NCBI RefSeq assembly: GCF_041468085.1
Contig: NZ_CP121017.1
Location: 2,979,676-3,043,675, forward strand
DNA: 64,000 nt
Origin: Tistrella mobilis
GTDB lineage: Bacteria > Pseudomonadota > Alphaproteobacteria > Tistrellales > Tistrellaceae
Direction: 5' to 3'
Shown here: one piece after another, positions 45,516 to 54,998 of the stretch
Layout of the letters: each line of letters begins with the position of its first letter
How positions within the stretch are numbered: the first letter of the stretch is position 1
Made by a program: the position numbers and the translations under genes
Notes under the pieces: generated by a model
What the model was told of the DNA's origin: nothing
Seen by the model: the letters and a program-made list of their open reading frames with translations, nothing else
Databases searched by the model: none

Positions 45516-48278
45516 CTAGTCGTGATTGGCCGCCCGCCGGCGGGCCTCTGCCTCGCGCAGCACCTGACTGATCTGCCGGCGGATTTCGGTCGCCAACACC
45601 TGCGGATCGGTTCCGGGCGCCGCGGTGATCGAGAAGTTGAAGGTCATGTTGATGCCGCCATCCACAACCGCCGGCGGCGGGGCAGCCGAAGCCGGTGCCG
45701 CAAGCGCGGCCACCGTTCCAGCCGTCGCCGCAAGGCCGCCGCCGGTGCGGGCAGCCAGCCCCGCCACGCCTCCGGCCGGACCGGAGCCGCCTGTCGAAGA
45801 AGGCTGCGGAGGTGCAGACGAGCCCGCGGCGGTGCCGTCCCCGTCCCCGGTCACCCAGTTCCAGGCCTTGCCCAGGGTGTCGCGCACCGATCGGATCGGC
45901 GCCGTAACCAGTTCCGAGACACGGGACCAGACGGCGGACGCGGCCTGAAGCACACGATCCCAGATCCCGCCCAGCAGATCGGGCAGCACCGACCAGGCCT
46001 CTGTGACCAGATCGGCAGGGCTCCAGGCGATAGCTGCCTTGAGCCCGTCCCAGGCGGCGGATATGCCGTCGGTGACGCGGTTCCACGCAGCAGAAGCGCC
46101 ATCGACCACCGCCGACCAGACCCCCGCCAGCCCGTCGGGCAGCGCCTGCCACAGCCGAACCACCAATCCGGCCGGGGTCCATGACAGCACCGTCTTCAGC
46201 ACCTCCCAGGCAGCGGATGCCCCCGCTTCGATCGCGGGCCACAGGCCTTGGAAGAAGGCCTTCACATCATCCCAATAGGTGATCAGCAGCACGGCACCAC
46301 CCGCGATCGCCGTGATCGCAAGACCGATCGGATTCATGAGCAGAGCCAGCCCCAGTGCCCGCACCGCACCGATCACCACCGGCAACGCCACCCGCCCCAG
46401 CCCGAGCAGGACACGGCCGAGCCCAAGCGCCGCCTGCCCGGCGCCACTGAAGGCTGCACCGCCAAGACCGACCGCCTGGCGCACCAGCCCGCGAAGGGCA
46501 CCGCCGGCGCTGAGCGCACCGGCACGCACCGGCCCGTTCATCGCGGCGCCGAGATTGAGCATGGTGCCGAGCCCCGGAACCAACAGCCCGCCGACCAGAC
46601 GGAAGGCCCGTCCCAGCAAGCCGACCCGTCCCGCCGCTTCAGCACCACGCAGGCCGAGCAGCTGCAGTGCGCCGCGGCCGATCGAGATCACAGTGAACAC
46701 CGACCGCAGCGCCAGGCCGATACCGACCACACCGGCCACAACACCGGTGAGCCCGGGCGCCGCCTCAACCACCCCGGCTATGGAATTGGCAAGGCCGGTG
46801 AAAGCATCGGCCAGAACGGTGATCATCGGATCGATCGCCACTTCGAAGGCAGCGACCACCCGGCCGAAGGCGATGCGTGCCCGATCGAGGGCAACGCTAC
46901 TTGCTTCTGCCATCCGGGCTTTGTCCTTGTCCACAACACCGTCGGCTGCAAGGACCTCCTTTCGCATCCGATCGTATTCGCTTAGATTGGCAAGCATCGG
47001 CTTGATGAAGTTCAGCACCTGCTGATCGCCGAAGAGTTCGCCCATTTTGAACTGATCACCCTCCGTCAGATCCTGGATCCGCTCCAGCATCCAACGCACC
47101 GGATCGAGCCCTTTGTCTGTCGCCTCCTTGAACTCGTCGGCCAGATCAACGCCCATGTCAGCGAAACGCTTCACCGTCTCGGGCGCGGTCATTTTGGCCA
47201 GGAAATTGGCAAAGTTGTTCGCAGCTTCGGACGGTGATCCCGCACCCTTCAACGCCACCTGCACGGCAGTGGACAGGGTCGCAATACCTTCCGCCCCCTT
47301 CATCCCAAGGGCCTGGGCGGCGGCCGTCAGCTGCGGAAAGTCCCGCGCCATATCCCTGAGTTCGAAACCGCCGAGCTTGCCGGCCTGTGCAAGCATGTCG
47401 AACGCCTTGCCCATTTGCTCGGGGGCGATCTTCATGTTGTCGATCAGGCTGTAAGCTGTGGTCGACAGATCTTCGATCTCCGCACCGGTGGCCAGAGCCG
47501 CCGAACCAACCCGCTCCAGGCTTGCCAATGCCTTGCCAGGATCCAGGCCTTTTCCCACCAGGATTTCCAGGCCCCGGGTCAGTTCCTCGACCTTCTGCCC
47601 GGTATCGGGCGCCAGACCGTTGATCTGTGCCCGAACCTTGGCCAACTCATCGGAAGAGAACCCGGCGGTGTTCGCGAGCATGCGCAGTTGCCGATCCCAG
47701 GCCACGGCCGGCGCAAGCGTGAGTGCGGCACCAGCAATGCCCGCCGTGTTCACGAGCGCCTGGTTCCGCAGGTCCCGCCAGCCCTGCCCGATCCGCGACA
47801 GAGCAGCATCTGCGGTCTTCAGCGCGTCGAACTTCCGACGGAGCGCATCGGTCTCCCGGCCCAGCCGGGCTTCTTCGGCCGTCAGGCGCTTCACGTCGAT
47901 GCCGGCTTCGGTAAGCGAGGCGCCCAACCGTTCCAACGCCTCGCGCTTGCGGCCATAGGTGACCCGGGCTCGCTCCGCCTCAGCTTCAGCGCGTGCAAAT
48001 TCCCGCTGCATCCGGGCGGTAGGCTCGGAGGTTTTCGCCATCTCAGCCGACAGCTCCGCCACCCGCGCCCGCGCGGCATTCCAGGCCGTGCCCGCCTGAG
48101 ATGCTTCGGTGCGCAGGGTCCGCAGGCCGGCAATCTGCCGAGTACGCCCGTCTAGAGTCGCGATTGCATCCCCGAGCCGATCGACCTTCGACGACGCCTG
48201 ATCGAAGCTGCTGCGAAAGGTATTGGCCAGCGCCGCCCCGATGACGACGCCAACCGCGATGGTGCTACTGCGGGCCAT
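45516..48278 (-). CDS. Phage tail tape measure protein
   Basis: 920 residues from ATG 48278 (MARSSTIAVGVVIGAAL). A long coiled coil covers about residues 25-150 (repeated A/E/R-rich heptads). The TP901-type core with WDRQLRMLANTAGFSSDELAKVRAQI follows, then several hydrophobic segments around residues 480-690, and a C-terminal part with repeated WxxV/WSPADLV-like units (residues 700-850). It sets tail length and probably helps DNA pass the inner membrane. Gene length implies a tail of moderate length. It follows the E/E' chaperone genes but for an inserted plus-strand gene. Confidence 0.92.
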   Translation of the reverse strand: MARSSTIAVGVVIGAALANTFRSSFDQASSKVDRLGDAIATLDGRTRQIAGLRTLRTEASQAGTAWNAARARVAELSAEMAKTSEPTARMQREFARAEAEAERARVTYGRKREALERLGASLTEAGIDVKRLTAEEARLGRETDALRRKFDALKTADAALSRIGQGWRDLRNQALVNTAGIAGAALTLAPAVAWDRQLRMLANTAGFSSDELAKVRAQINGLAPDTGQKVEELTRGLEILVGKGLDPGKALASLERVGSAALATGAEIEDLSTTAYSLIDNMKIAPEQMGKAFDMLAQAGKLGGFELRDMARDFPQLTAAAQALGMKGAEGIATLSTAVQVALKGAGSPSEAANNFANFLAKMTAPETVKRFADMGVDLADEFKEATDKGLDPVRWMLERIQDLTEGDQFKMGELFGDQQVLNFIKPMLANLSEYDRMRKEVLAADGVVDKDKARMAEASSVALDRARIAFGRVVAAFEVAIDPMITVLADAFTGLANSIAGVVEAAPGLTGVVAGVVGIGLALRSVFTVISIGRGALQLLGLRGAEAAGRVGLLGRAFRLVGGLLVPGLGTMLNLGAAMNGPVRAGALSAGGALRGLVRQAVGLGGAAFSGAGQAALGLGRVLLGLGRVALPVVIGAVRALGLALLMNPIGLAITAIAGGAVLLITYWDDVKAFFQGLWPAIEAGASAAWEVLKTVLSWTPAGLVVRLWQALPDGLAGVWSAVVDGASAAWNRVTDGISAAWDGLKAAIAWSPADLVTEAWSVLPDLLGGIWDRVLQAASAVWSRVSELVTAPIRSVRDTLGKAWNWVTGDGDGTAAGSSAPPQPSSTGGSGPAGGVAGLAARTGGGLAATAGTVAALAAPASAAPPPAVVDGGINMTFNFSITAAPGTDPQVLATEIRRQISQVLREAEARRRAANHD

Positions 48279-48409
48279 GCCGCTCACCCCAAGTAAGCCA
48301 TGACCGATGTTGCCGGCTGGCATCCAGACGAACGATGATCGAAGATCCAAATAGCAGAGGCTGGATGGCCTCGTTCAGGGCGGATAACGAATGAATACGG
48401 ACGCGGGCA

Positions 48410-48919
48410 ATGCTTGATAACGCGCTTATGGTTGGCTTTATATCTGCCGCTGTTTCCATCGTCGTCACGGTCCTCACCTCAATTCTCACGCGATCGAGAG
48501 AGCGAGAGGCCGATTGGAGGAAACTGAAGTTCAGCCAATATCAAGAGTTCATTATCGCGCTGTCCGCTGCAACCTCGTGGACACCCAACGCCGAAGCGCG
48601 CGCTCGGTATGCTAATGCAGTGAATAGTCTGCATCTTTTTGCTTCGAGTGACGTGGTAACAGCCCTCAATGCATTCCAAACAAAGGTGCCACAGACATTT
48701 CATGAAGAGTATTCCGAAGAAAGGCAGATTAAGTTGAATGAACTGATCGCCGCGATCCGCCGGGATCTCGGCATAAACTCCAACTCCAGCCTGACCTATT
48801 CCCTTTTTTCAGCCCCGCCTGCGCGCCCAGAAGATGCCAGGGGGAAACAGGCCCTCGACATCCTGAAGCGTGCAGGCCAGGGCAATCCTCCGATCGCGGG
48901 TGACAGGCTGGACGATTGA
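48410..48919 (+). CDS. Membrane protein of unknown function, plus-strand cargo gene in the tail operon
   Basis: 169 residues with one N-terminal membrane segment (ALMVGFISAAVSIVVTVLTSILT, about 5-27) followed by a basic stretch (RSREREADWRKLK) and a soluble helical domain (RQIKLNELIAAIRRDLGI). It is encoded against the tail genes, between the tape measure gene and the E/E' chaperone gene, with clearly lower GC than its neighbours. Such inserted genes (morons) are often expressed in the lysogen for phage exclusion or host fitness. No family is recognised. Confidence 0.75.
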   Translation: MLDNALMVGFISAAVSIVVTVLTSILTRSREREADWRKLKFSQYQEFIIALSAATSWTPNAEARARYANAVNSLHLFASSDVVTALNAFQTKVPQTFHEEYSEERQIKLNELIAAIRRDLGINSNSSLTYSLFSAPPARPEDARGKQALDILKRAGQGNPPIAGDRLDD

Positions 48920-48923
48920 GCCA

Positions 48924-49324
48924 TCAGCCAGCCTTCACCCGCGCCTGAACCCGCGCCGCCGTCGAGAGCCAGGCCTCCAGGTCGGCTTCGTCGAAGTCGA
49001 GCATGTCGGTGAGCCCCCAGCCGGCGGCGAGGCCCAGGGTCACGCAGGCGGTTCGGACATCTTCGAGGGAACTTTCCGAAAACCCAGATAGGCACGCTGC
49101 AGCGCCTCGTAATCGGCTTCGTCCAGATCCTCGATCACCTCTGGCGCCACCTCACAGAGATTGGCGAACAGACGGACCTCCTTCTCGGCATCGCTGCCGC
49201 CGAGCCGGTCGACCAGCAGCCGGTCGCGGACCTTCGAGCGGCGCATGATCAGCTGGCGGTGATCGCTGCCCTCGACGGTAACCGGCAGGGTGAGCGGGAT
49301 GGTGACGGTACGGGCGACGGTCAT
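48924..49324 (-). CDS. Phage tail assembly chaperone E/E' frameshift product
   Basis: Joined product of the E frame (49324 to about 49079) and the overlapping -1 frame ending at 48924-48926. At 49085-49079 the minus strand reads GGGTTTT, a canonical X-XXY-YYZ slippery heptamer placed in the zero frame as codons GGT (81) and TTT (82). After slipping back one base, 51 further codons are read (SESSLEDVRTACVTLGLAAG, then GLTDMLDFDEADLEAWLSTA), giving about 133 residues. The extension has the look of P2 gpE' / lambda gpT partners that load the tape measure. Confidence 0.8.
49040..49324 (-). CDS. Phage tail assembly chaperone E
   Basis: 94 residues: MTVARTVTIPLTLPVTVEGSDHRQLIMRRSKVRDRLLVDR and DAEKEVRLFANLCEVAPEVIEDLDEADYEALQRAYLGF. 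This is the gpE/TAC_7 type chaperone placed between the tube gene and the tape measure gene. The un-shifted frame ends after SKMSEPPA. It also provides the N-terminus of the frameshifted E/E' product. Confidence 0.88.
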   Translation of the reverse strand: MTVARTVTIPLTLPVTVEGSDHRQLIMRRSKVRDRLLVDRLGGSDAEKEVRLFANLCEVAPEVIEDLDEADYEALQRAYLGFRKVPSKMSEPPA

Positions 49325-49347
49325 GGGCCGTGGTCTCCTTCACAGGA

Positions 49348-49851
49348 TCAGATGCCGAGGGCGGTACGAACGGCCTGGAGCCGGTCTTGCCCGCCCACGC
49401 GGCGCACCATGTTGGCAACGTCGATCTCGATCACCGTGGTGCCGTCGATGTCGAGCCGGTAGTAGCGGAGCGCGAGCGTCGCCTGCGGGCCGGCCTTGGA
49501 GCCGACCTTCGCCGAGCCGGAGGCGAGCTTGGTGATCTGGCCGCGCATCACCGCCACCATCGGCGTGACGGTGTTGTCATCTGCGACCAGGGCGCCGCGG
49601 AAGGTCCACGGCACCGATGCCCCTTCACTCAGGCCCCAGAGCCGGTAGAGATCGGCGGCATGCTCGGCGAAGGTCACCTGCGCGGTCAGGGCATCGAGCC
49701 CCATGTCGATGGCGGCCGGCGCATCCATGCCGCCGGCTCGGTGCTCTTCGGTCTGAACCGACAGTTCAGGCAGCTGGACTTCATCGACCCGCCCGGCATA
49801 GCCGCGACCGTCGACGAACAGGTTGAAGTTCTTCAGGATCTTGGGGATCAC
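49348..49851 (-). CDS. Phage major tail tube protein (FII family)
   Basis: 167 residues from a GTG start at 49851 with GGAG about nine bases upstream. The sequence MIPKILKNFNLFVDGRGYAGRVDEVQLPELSVQTEEHRAGGMDAPAAIDMGLDAL is the P2 FII tube family. It polymerises into the inner tail tube. It follows the sheath gene after a strong hairpin. Confidence 0.93.
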   Translation of the reverse strand: MIPKILKNFNLFVDGRGYAGRVDEVQLPELSVQTEEHRAGGMDAPAAIDMGLDALTAQVTFAEHAADLYRLWGLSEGASVPWTFRGALVADDNTVTPMVAVMRGQITKLASGSAKVGSKAGPQATLALRYYRLDIDGTTVIEIDVANMVRRVGGQDRLQAVRTALGI

Positions 49852-49872
49852 GGGTCCGTCTCCGGAAAAAGC

Positions 49873-49910
49873 GACGGCCCGCCGGGAGGCAAGGCTCCGG
49901 GCGGGCCGTC
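49873..49910. terminator. Hairpin between sheath and tube genes
   Basis: Eleven-base perfect arms GACGGCCCGCC (49873-49883) and GGCGGGCCGTC (49900-49910) surround a 16-base loop. On the minus strand a short TTTTTCC run follows the stem closely (complement of 49861-49869). It may act as a partial terminator or RNA-stabilising element adjusting tube relative to sheath expression. Confidence 0.6.
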
Positions 49911-49945
49911 AGTCGGCGGGAGGATCGGAAAGGCAGGCAGCCGGA

Positions 49946-51559
49946 TCAAGCCGCGGCGGCCGGCCGGACGAAAATCTCGTCGATATAGTCGTCAACCAGG
50001 CGCGACCGGAAGGTGATCCGTTCTGCCGGATAGGGCGGGGTGAAGTCGAAGTCGAAACAGATTTTGCCCTGCGCGACCTGATCGGCCGGATTGGCGGCCG
50101 GGTCCGCCCAGCACCGGCCGCCCAGGATCGCCCCGATCGAGGTGAGGTGACGGAGATAGGCATTCACTCCCTCGACCACATCATCGACATAGGTTCGGGT
50201 GATGTTGCGGTCGACCGCCCAGAAATGCGCCTCCAGGATCGATTGGTTGATCATGTCGGCCGTCCGTCGCGCCTGCAGGAAGGCCCATTTCGGATCGGAC
50301 GAGCAGCTACGATTGCCCCAGAGCCGGTAGCCCTCGCGGTGGATGATGGTCGCCACCTCGCGTTCGTTCAGCAGGTTGGCGCGGGACGAGGTATCGCCGA
50401 GCGCGAAGTCCACCGGTCGGCTGGTGCCGACGATGCCGTTGATCACCATGTTCGACGGCGACCACCAGAAGCCACGTTCCGCATCCGACTTGGCGATCAG
50501 CCCGGCCACCCGGGCACTCGGCGGTTCCCGGATGGTCGTTTCGGTACGGGTGTCATAGACCTTCACCCAGGGGTCAACGACATACACCCGCGCCGATCCC
50601 CAATCCTCGCGGTAATCGATCGCCGCGGCATCGTCGATATCAGGGCCATCGGCGATGATCACCGCCTTCAGCCGTTCGGCGATGCCGACCAGTTCGGCCA
50701 CCACCGGATTGGCCCCATCGGTCCGCTGATGGGTGAAGCCGGGCGCGATCAGGATCCGCGGCGAGACCTTGACCACGCTTTCGGCCGCGACCAGGGCATG
50801 CACACCGCGCCAGCCGGCCGCATCCGCGCCGCCGATCACATCGCCCAGGCCGACGGCCGCCGGATCCAGCCGACGGACCCCGACCGACAGGCTTGCCCCG
50901 GGCAGGATCGCCCCGCCTGCCACACGCACCAGGCGCCCGGTCGCACGATCGAGGATCCAGTCGGTGCCTTCAGCCAGGGCAATGGTGTAGGTGACCCGCA
51001 CCGCCGCACCAGCCGGAATGCTGCCCGTGGCCTTCCGGGTGATCACCCCGCCCGCCACGGTATATCCCGTGTCGGCATAGGGCGCGCCGCCATCGGCCGG
51101 GGCGATCGCCTCGACCGTGGCGCCGGCAGGGATCGCGATGGTGCCGGGTGAGCCCGCGAACCGCGCCGGGGCCGTCACCGGCCCGTCAACCGTCACCGAA
51201 ATCACGCCGGCACCGAGGGGGATCCCGCCGGCATCATCGAACTGCCGCGTCCCCGGCGCCACGGTTTCGACATGGGCCGGGTTGTCAGGATCCGCGACGT
51301 TGATCACCACCACCACCGCCCCGGTCTGGTCAAAGATCCCATCAAGGGCGGCGGGGATGGTGAAGCCGGCGTCAGTGGCGGCAGAGCCGAAGATCGCGGC
51401 CGCCTCGATCCGGTTGCCGGCGATCAGAACCGGCGTGTTCACGGGGCCGGTCGGCGCGGTGCCCAGCAGCCCGATCACCGCCGAGCGCACCGTGCGGATC
51501 GGTCGCGGGCCGTCGTCGATCTCGACGATCTCGACGCCATGGAGAAAGTCGGTCGCCAT
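49946..51559 (-). CDS. Phage tail sheath protein (FI family)
   Basis: 537 residues, longer than P2 FI (about 396). The N-terminal FLHGVEIVEIDDGPRPIRTVRSAVIGLLGTAP and C-terminal SSDPKWAFLQARRTADMINQSI through FTPPYPAERITFRSRLVDDYIDEIF are standard sheath. The extra length lies around residues 100-235 and looks like an inserted beta-rich surface domain (ATVEAIAPADGGAPYADTGY, AVRVTYTIALAEGTDWILDR). It contracts to drive the tube into the host, which makes the prophage a myovirus type. Confidence 0.94.
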   Translation of the reverse strand: MATDFLHGVEIVEIDDGPRPIRTVRSAVIGLLGTAPTGPVNTPVLIAGNRIEAAAIFGSAATDAGFTIPAALDGIFDQTGAVVVVINVADPDNPAHVETVAPGTRQFDDAGGIPLGAGVISVTVDGPVTAPARFAGSPGTIAIPAGATVEAIAPADGGAPYADTGYTVAGGVITRKATGSIPAGAAVRVTYTIALAEGTDWILDRATGRLVRVAGGAILPGASLSVGVRRLDPAAVGLGDVIGGADAAGWRGVHALVAAESVVKVSPRILIAPGFTHQRTDGANPVVAELVGIAERLKAVIIADGPDIDDAAAIDYREDWGSARVYVVDPWVKVYDTRTETTIREPPSARVAGLIAKSDAERGFWWSPSNMVINGIVGTSRPVDFALGDTSSRANLLNEREVATIIHREGYRLWGNRSCSSDPKWAFLQARRTADMINQSILEAHFWAVDRNITRTYVDDVVEGVNAYLRHLTSIGAILGGRCWADPAANPADQVAQGKICFDFDFTPPYPAERITFRSRLVDDYIDEIFVRPAAAA

Positions 51560-51562
51560 GGA

Positions 51563-52039
51563 TCAGATCCCCTTGAGCACCGCCAGGGCCGGCGCAGCCG
51601 CCGCCCCGATCGCATCCACCGTCTCCGCTGCCCGGACCGCTTCCTTGCCCGCCAGCCGCGCCCCTTCAATCTGGGCAAGGATTTCAATCCAGGCCGCCCG
51701 GGTGGCGGTGATCTCGTCCGCCAGATCGCCGACGCTCATAGATCGCGCGGCCGCCTCCACCGTGAGCAGCGGCCAGGGGCTGGCATCCACCGGACGACCG
51801 GCCGCGATCCAGGCGGCCGCCATCTCTGCCTTGAGCTGATAGACACCATCCTGCCCAGGCGCCGTGGTCGCATACCGCCCGCGCGCCGCGGCGGCCGCGA
51901 GATCGAGATCCCGCAGCGTCCGGTCTCGGGCATCGGCGATGTGCTGCGAGGCGAAGACATCGGCCGGAATGCCAAGCGCGGCCGCGTCCTCCGCCGTGTC
52001 CACGCCGACATACCGCCGGCCGTCATAGACGATCTGCAT
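51563..52039 (-). CDS. Putative tail fibre assembly protein
   Basis: 158 residues starting MQIVYDGRRYVGVDTAEDAAALGIPADVF and containing GVYQLKAEMAAAWIAAGRP, a pattern shared with DUF4376 / tail fibre assembly proteins. The ATG at 52039 overlaps the stop of the preceding fibre gene as TGATG. The position directly after a fibre gene supports a chaperone for fibre folding or attachment. Confidence in the exact family is moderate. Confidence 0.65.
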   Translation of the reverse strand: MQIVYDGRRYVGVDTAEDAAALGIPADVFASQHIADARDRTLRDLDLAAAAARGRYATTAPGQDGVYQLKAEMAAAWIAAGRPVDASPWPLLTVEAAARSMSVGDLADEITATRAAWIEILAQIEGARLAGKEAVRAAETVDAIGAAAAPALAVLKGI

Positions 52040-52857
52040 CAAAGCACCTCACTGCAGACTATGTTGACCACCCGACCGGTCGAGTCTCGCACCAGACCGG
52101 AGACCAGATCGGTGAGTGTCAGGTCGGACGGCAACTCGGTTCTGCGCACGCCCAGCACTGCCGGCTGGGTCTGAGCGGCCAGCAGAGACCCGCGGCCGGA
52201 GACCGTGCGTTTGATCCGCGACCCATAGACCTGCAGCCACAGAGACGCCGCCCCCTCAGACCGATTCGCGAACGGCGTCGACCCGAGGCGGATATCGCAG
52301 TAGATCACGCCGCAGGACGCCCCCATGACGTCAACGCGACGTATGAGCCCGCTCGATGCTGGGTTAGTATCGGCAGTTGCCGTCTCCAGCCCGCAATAAA
52401 CAAACACGATGGATGAGCAATCAAGCCCGAACCCGTACGCAGTTCCGCCGACTATCCGCTGACGGATAGTCGGCAACAGGGCTTTGTCTGCATTGGTGCC
52501 AGAGGGGGATGGGTTGCTGACCGGCCCGATCCGTATTGACTTGTGTCGTAGATCGATGTGCTGATCGATATCACAGACCACCGGCGCGAGGGGGAGATAG
52601 ATAGCGCCCCGCCCGCCGGCGGGCACTGCATCACAGGCCGCCTTAAGTGTACGCATCGGCCGGCCCGACGATCCCGGCCCGGTGTCGTCACCGCTGCGCG
52701 GGTCGACGTAATAGACCCGCTCGTTACTCGGGATCGCCACAAGAGCGGCAGTCACCGCAGCGTCGATCGCCTGCGCCTTGGTGCGGTAGGTTTCAGTGAG
52801 GGCATTGACCTTGGTGGTCAGGTCGGCAATCTGCGTCTCGAGAGAAGCGAAAGCCAT
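52039..52857 (-). CDS. Tail fibre/receptor-binding protein with beta-helix-like domain
   Basis: 272 residues. An N-terminal coiled coil (LETQIADLTTKVNALTETYRTKAQ) is followed by RVYYVDPRSGDDTGPGSSGRPMRTLKAACD, typical of the start of a pectin-lyase-like beta-helix in phage receptor-binding proteins. The rest (HIDLRHKSIRIGPVSN, TASS-rich strands) fits stacked beta-structure. It probably binds the host surface. It lies between the large collar fibre gene and its assembly gene. Confidence 0.72.
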   Translation of the reverse strand: MAFASLETQIADLTTKVNALTETYRTKAQAIDAAVTAALVAIPSNERVYYVDPRSGDDTGPGSSGRPMRTLKAACDAVPAGGRGAIYLPLAPVVCDIDQHIDLRHKSIRIGPVSNPSPSGTNADKALLPTIRQRIVGGTAYGFGLDCSSIVFVYCGLETATADTNPASSGLIRRVDVMGASCGVIYCDIRLGSTPFANRSEGAASLWLQVYGSRIKRTVSGRGSLLAAQTQPAVLGVRRTELPSDLTLTDLVSGLVRDSTGRVVNIVCSEVL

Positions 52858-52860
52858 GGA

Positions 52861-54981
52861 TCAGCTTCCTTCTAAGCGGGCCATTGCCTCGATATAGGCG
52901 GGAGACCCTTCGTGATAGACGGGATAGACCGGGTAGCGGGTGCGCAGGGAGATGGTACCGCCGGCGCCGTCATCGACCGGAGGCAGGATCACCCGCACGC
53001 CACTGGCGCGCACCGCCCGGGCCGTGCCGCTGGCATCCAGCACCCACTTGACGCCGCTACTGGTATCGGCGCTGTCCGAGGCGCCGGCGCCCCCGAAGAG
53101 CTCCGCCGGCGTGCGCCAGTAGCGATCCGACAGCCAGCCCTGATAGGGTTTTTCCTCGGTGCCAGACCCACCGTCGGATTGAGGGATGTCATAGGGGTTC
53201 CAGGCCTCGAGGGGCGTGCGCAGCACCAGCTCCAGCGGGATCGCCCAGCTGGCCCGGTAGACATCCCCGTCGCGCTCGAAGCCGGCCACACGCTTCCTGG
53301 TGGTCAAGGCGGCCCACAAAGACGGGTCATTGAACCCACGCCTGAACTTTGAGCGTCCGGATGCATCGGCCGTAGACAGTGCGGCCTTGCGACTGTAGTA
53401 AGCCGCATTCAGCAGGGCGGATGATTCATAGCCCCGGACCGTTTTCCAGGCACCCTCCTCCCAATACCTCTCGTGGAGTACGGCACCCTCACCGTCCAGG
53501 CCGGGCACCATCGCCATCAGATCGTCGGCGATCTCGTCGCGCAGCCGATAGCGCGCGAGGCGGGAGGCTTCGAGTGCGGCCAGCGTCATCCCCGTGCGCT
53601 TGCGGGTGATCACATCGTCGACCAGTTCGACTAGTGCTGATATTGGCCGCTCGGCGAGCGTACCCACCGTCCGGGTCAGGATGCGGTACCGGAGCACCGC
53701 GACCTCAGTGCGCCCTCGGATGGACCGGATCGCGATCGGGACATAGGGATTGTTCTCGGCGCGCAATTTGGCGCCGGTGGCGTTGATCGCCTGGATGGTG
53801 TTGAGGAGGCCGGCGGCAGATCGGTCGTCCGCCTCGTGGCGTGGCGAGTAAAAGCTGTCCCCCACTGCGCCGTCGGGCGGGAGCACCTCCCACCACACCT
53901 CCAGATATGCCAGATCCAGCCGGAAGTGCTGCGCGTCGGCTGCCGCCAAACCGCCGACCGCAGCCTTGAGGATCAGCTCACGCATCGCGGCCGTCTGTTG
54001 CGCGACACCGCCCGTCACCGACGCGGGCAGGGTGGTCATCGGCAGACGGCGCGTTGACAGATAAGCCCCTCCCGCCGGCGCCGGTGTGTTGTCGACATAG
54101 TCGTTGTGCCGGGTGCGCAAATACCACCCATTGACCACCACGGCCAGCTCGGCAAGCCCCATCACGCCGTGCGCATTGGCGTGATCGTGGGCATTGCCCG
54201 CTGCATACCCGACGGTCAGCCGCCTGTCCCAGGGATCAGGTCCACCTCCATCGTACTGCCGCGTGATCACGAGCCCTGATTGCCCCGACGCGCGCAGGAT
54301 CTCTGCCTGCGCTTCCGCAGCCGATGCCGCCGACAGGACCAATCCACTCAGCACGCCTTGCGAGGCGGAGAGACGGTCCTCAAGCACCCGCATCTGCCCC
54401 AACACATCCTGATCCCGCTGCTGCTTGATCCGCCGCACCTCATCCGCGAGCGCGTCGAGGCGAGCGTCGCGGTCCAGGCCGCGGCGGCCCTCGTCGGTGA
54501 AGGCGGCTGCCAGGGCCGCGGAGGCGGTGGCGCTGTCATCAGCGATCGGCTGAACCGCCAGTTCCAGCGGCTGCCCCTGATCCACGATCTCGATCTGCCC
54601 GAGGGGCACATCCGTAACGGTCAGGCTCAGGCCAACGAGGAAGCGCGTCGGCGCCGACTTGTAGCCCAAGGCGGTGTCCGCGCTCGACCACAGCCACACC
54701 AACGTACCGTCTTCAGCAAAGAAGCCGATCTCGCGGATCCAGCCCTCTTCCTCACCCGTGAAGGCGGCAGACAGATTGAGCTGATACCGATCCTTGTTCA
54801 CCTCGGCCTTCGCGATCGGCGCACGCACGAACTCCGACCGCAGCGCCGTGGCTGACACCGATGGCTGATACCCTGCGGACCCTGCGGCGACATGGGTGAT
54901 GCGAAGCTTCAGCCCCTGGATATCGGCATCAAGCACGGCCTGCCGGCCGCGGCTGGTGGTTACGACCTGCAGCGTCGCCAT
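52861..54981 (-). CDS. Phage tail fibre (H-type) protein
   Basis: 706 residues from ATG 54981. The N-terminal ~150 residues (MATLQVVTTSRGRQAVLDADIQG through GWIREIGFFAEDGTLVWLWSSA and PLGQIEIVDQGQPLELAV) are the DUF3751/P2 gpH attachment domain that docks on the baseplate. The remaining two thirds are a distal region with LDRDARLDALADEVRRIKQQ coiled coil and an unfamiliar C-terminal domain. It follows gene I in the usual J-I-H order. Confidence 0.88.
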   Translation of the reverse strand: MATLQVVTTSRGRQAVLDADIQGLKLRITHVAAGSAGYQPSVSATALRSEFVRAPIAKAEVNKDRYQLNLSAAFTGEEEGWIREIGFFAEDGTLVWLWSSADTALGYKSAPTRFLVGLSLTVTDVPLGQIEIVDQGQPLELAVQPIADDSATASAALAAAFTDEGRRGLDRDARLDALADEVRRIKQQRDQDVLGQMRVLEDRLSASQGVLSGLVLSAASAAEAQAEILRASGQSGLVITRQYDGGGPDPWDRRLTVGYAAGNAHDHANAHGVMGLAELAVVVNGWYLRTRHNDYVDNTPAPAGGAYLSTRRLPMTTLPASVTGGVAQQTAAMRELILKAAVGGLAAADAQHFRLDLAYLEVWWEVLPPDGAVGDSFYSPRHEADDRSAAGLLNTIQAINATGAKLRAENNPYVPIAIRSIRGRTEVAVLRYRILTRTVGTLAERPISALVELVDDVITRKRTGMTLAALEASRLARYRLRDEIADDLMAMVPGLDGEGAVLHERYWEEGAWKTVRGYESSALLNAAYYSRKAALSTADASGRSKFRRGFNDPSLWAALTTRKRVAGFERDGDVYRASWAIPLELVLRTPLEAWNPYDIPQSDGGSGTEEKPYQGWLSDRYWRTPAELFGGAGASDSADTSSGVKWVLDASGTARAVRASGVRVILPPVDDGAGGTISLRTRYPVYPVYHEGSPAYIEAMARLEGS

Positions 54982-54998
54982 TCGAGCCTCCGAACGAG

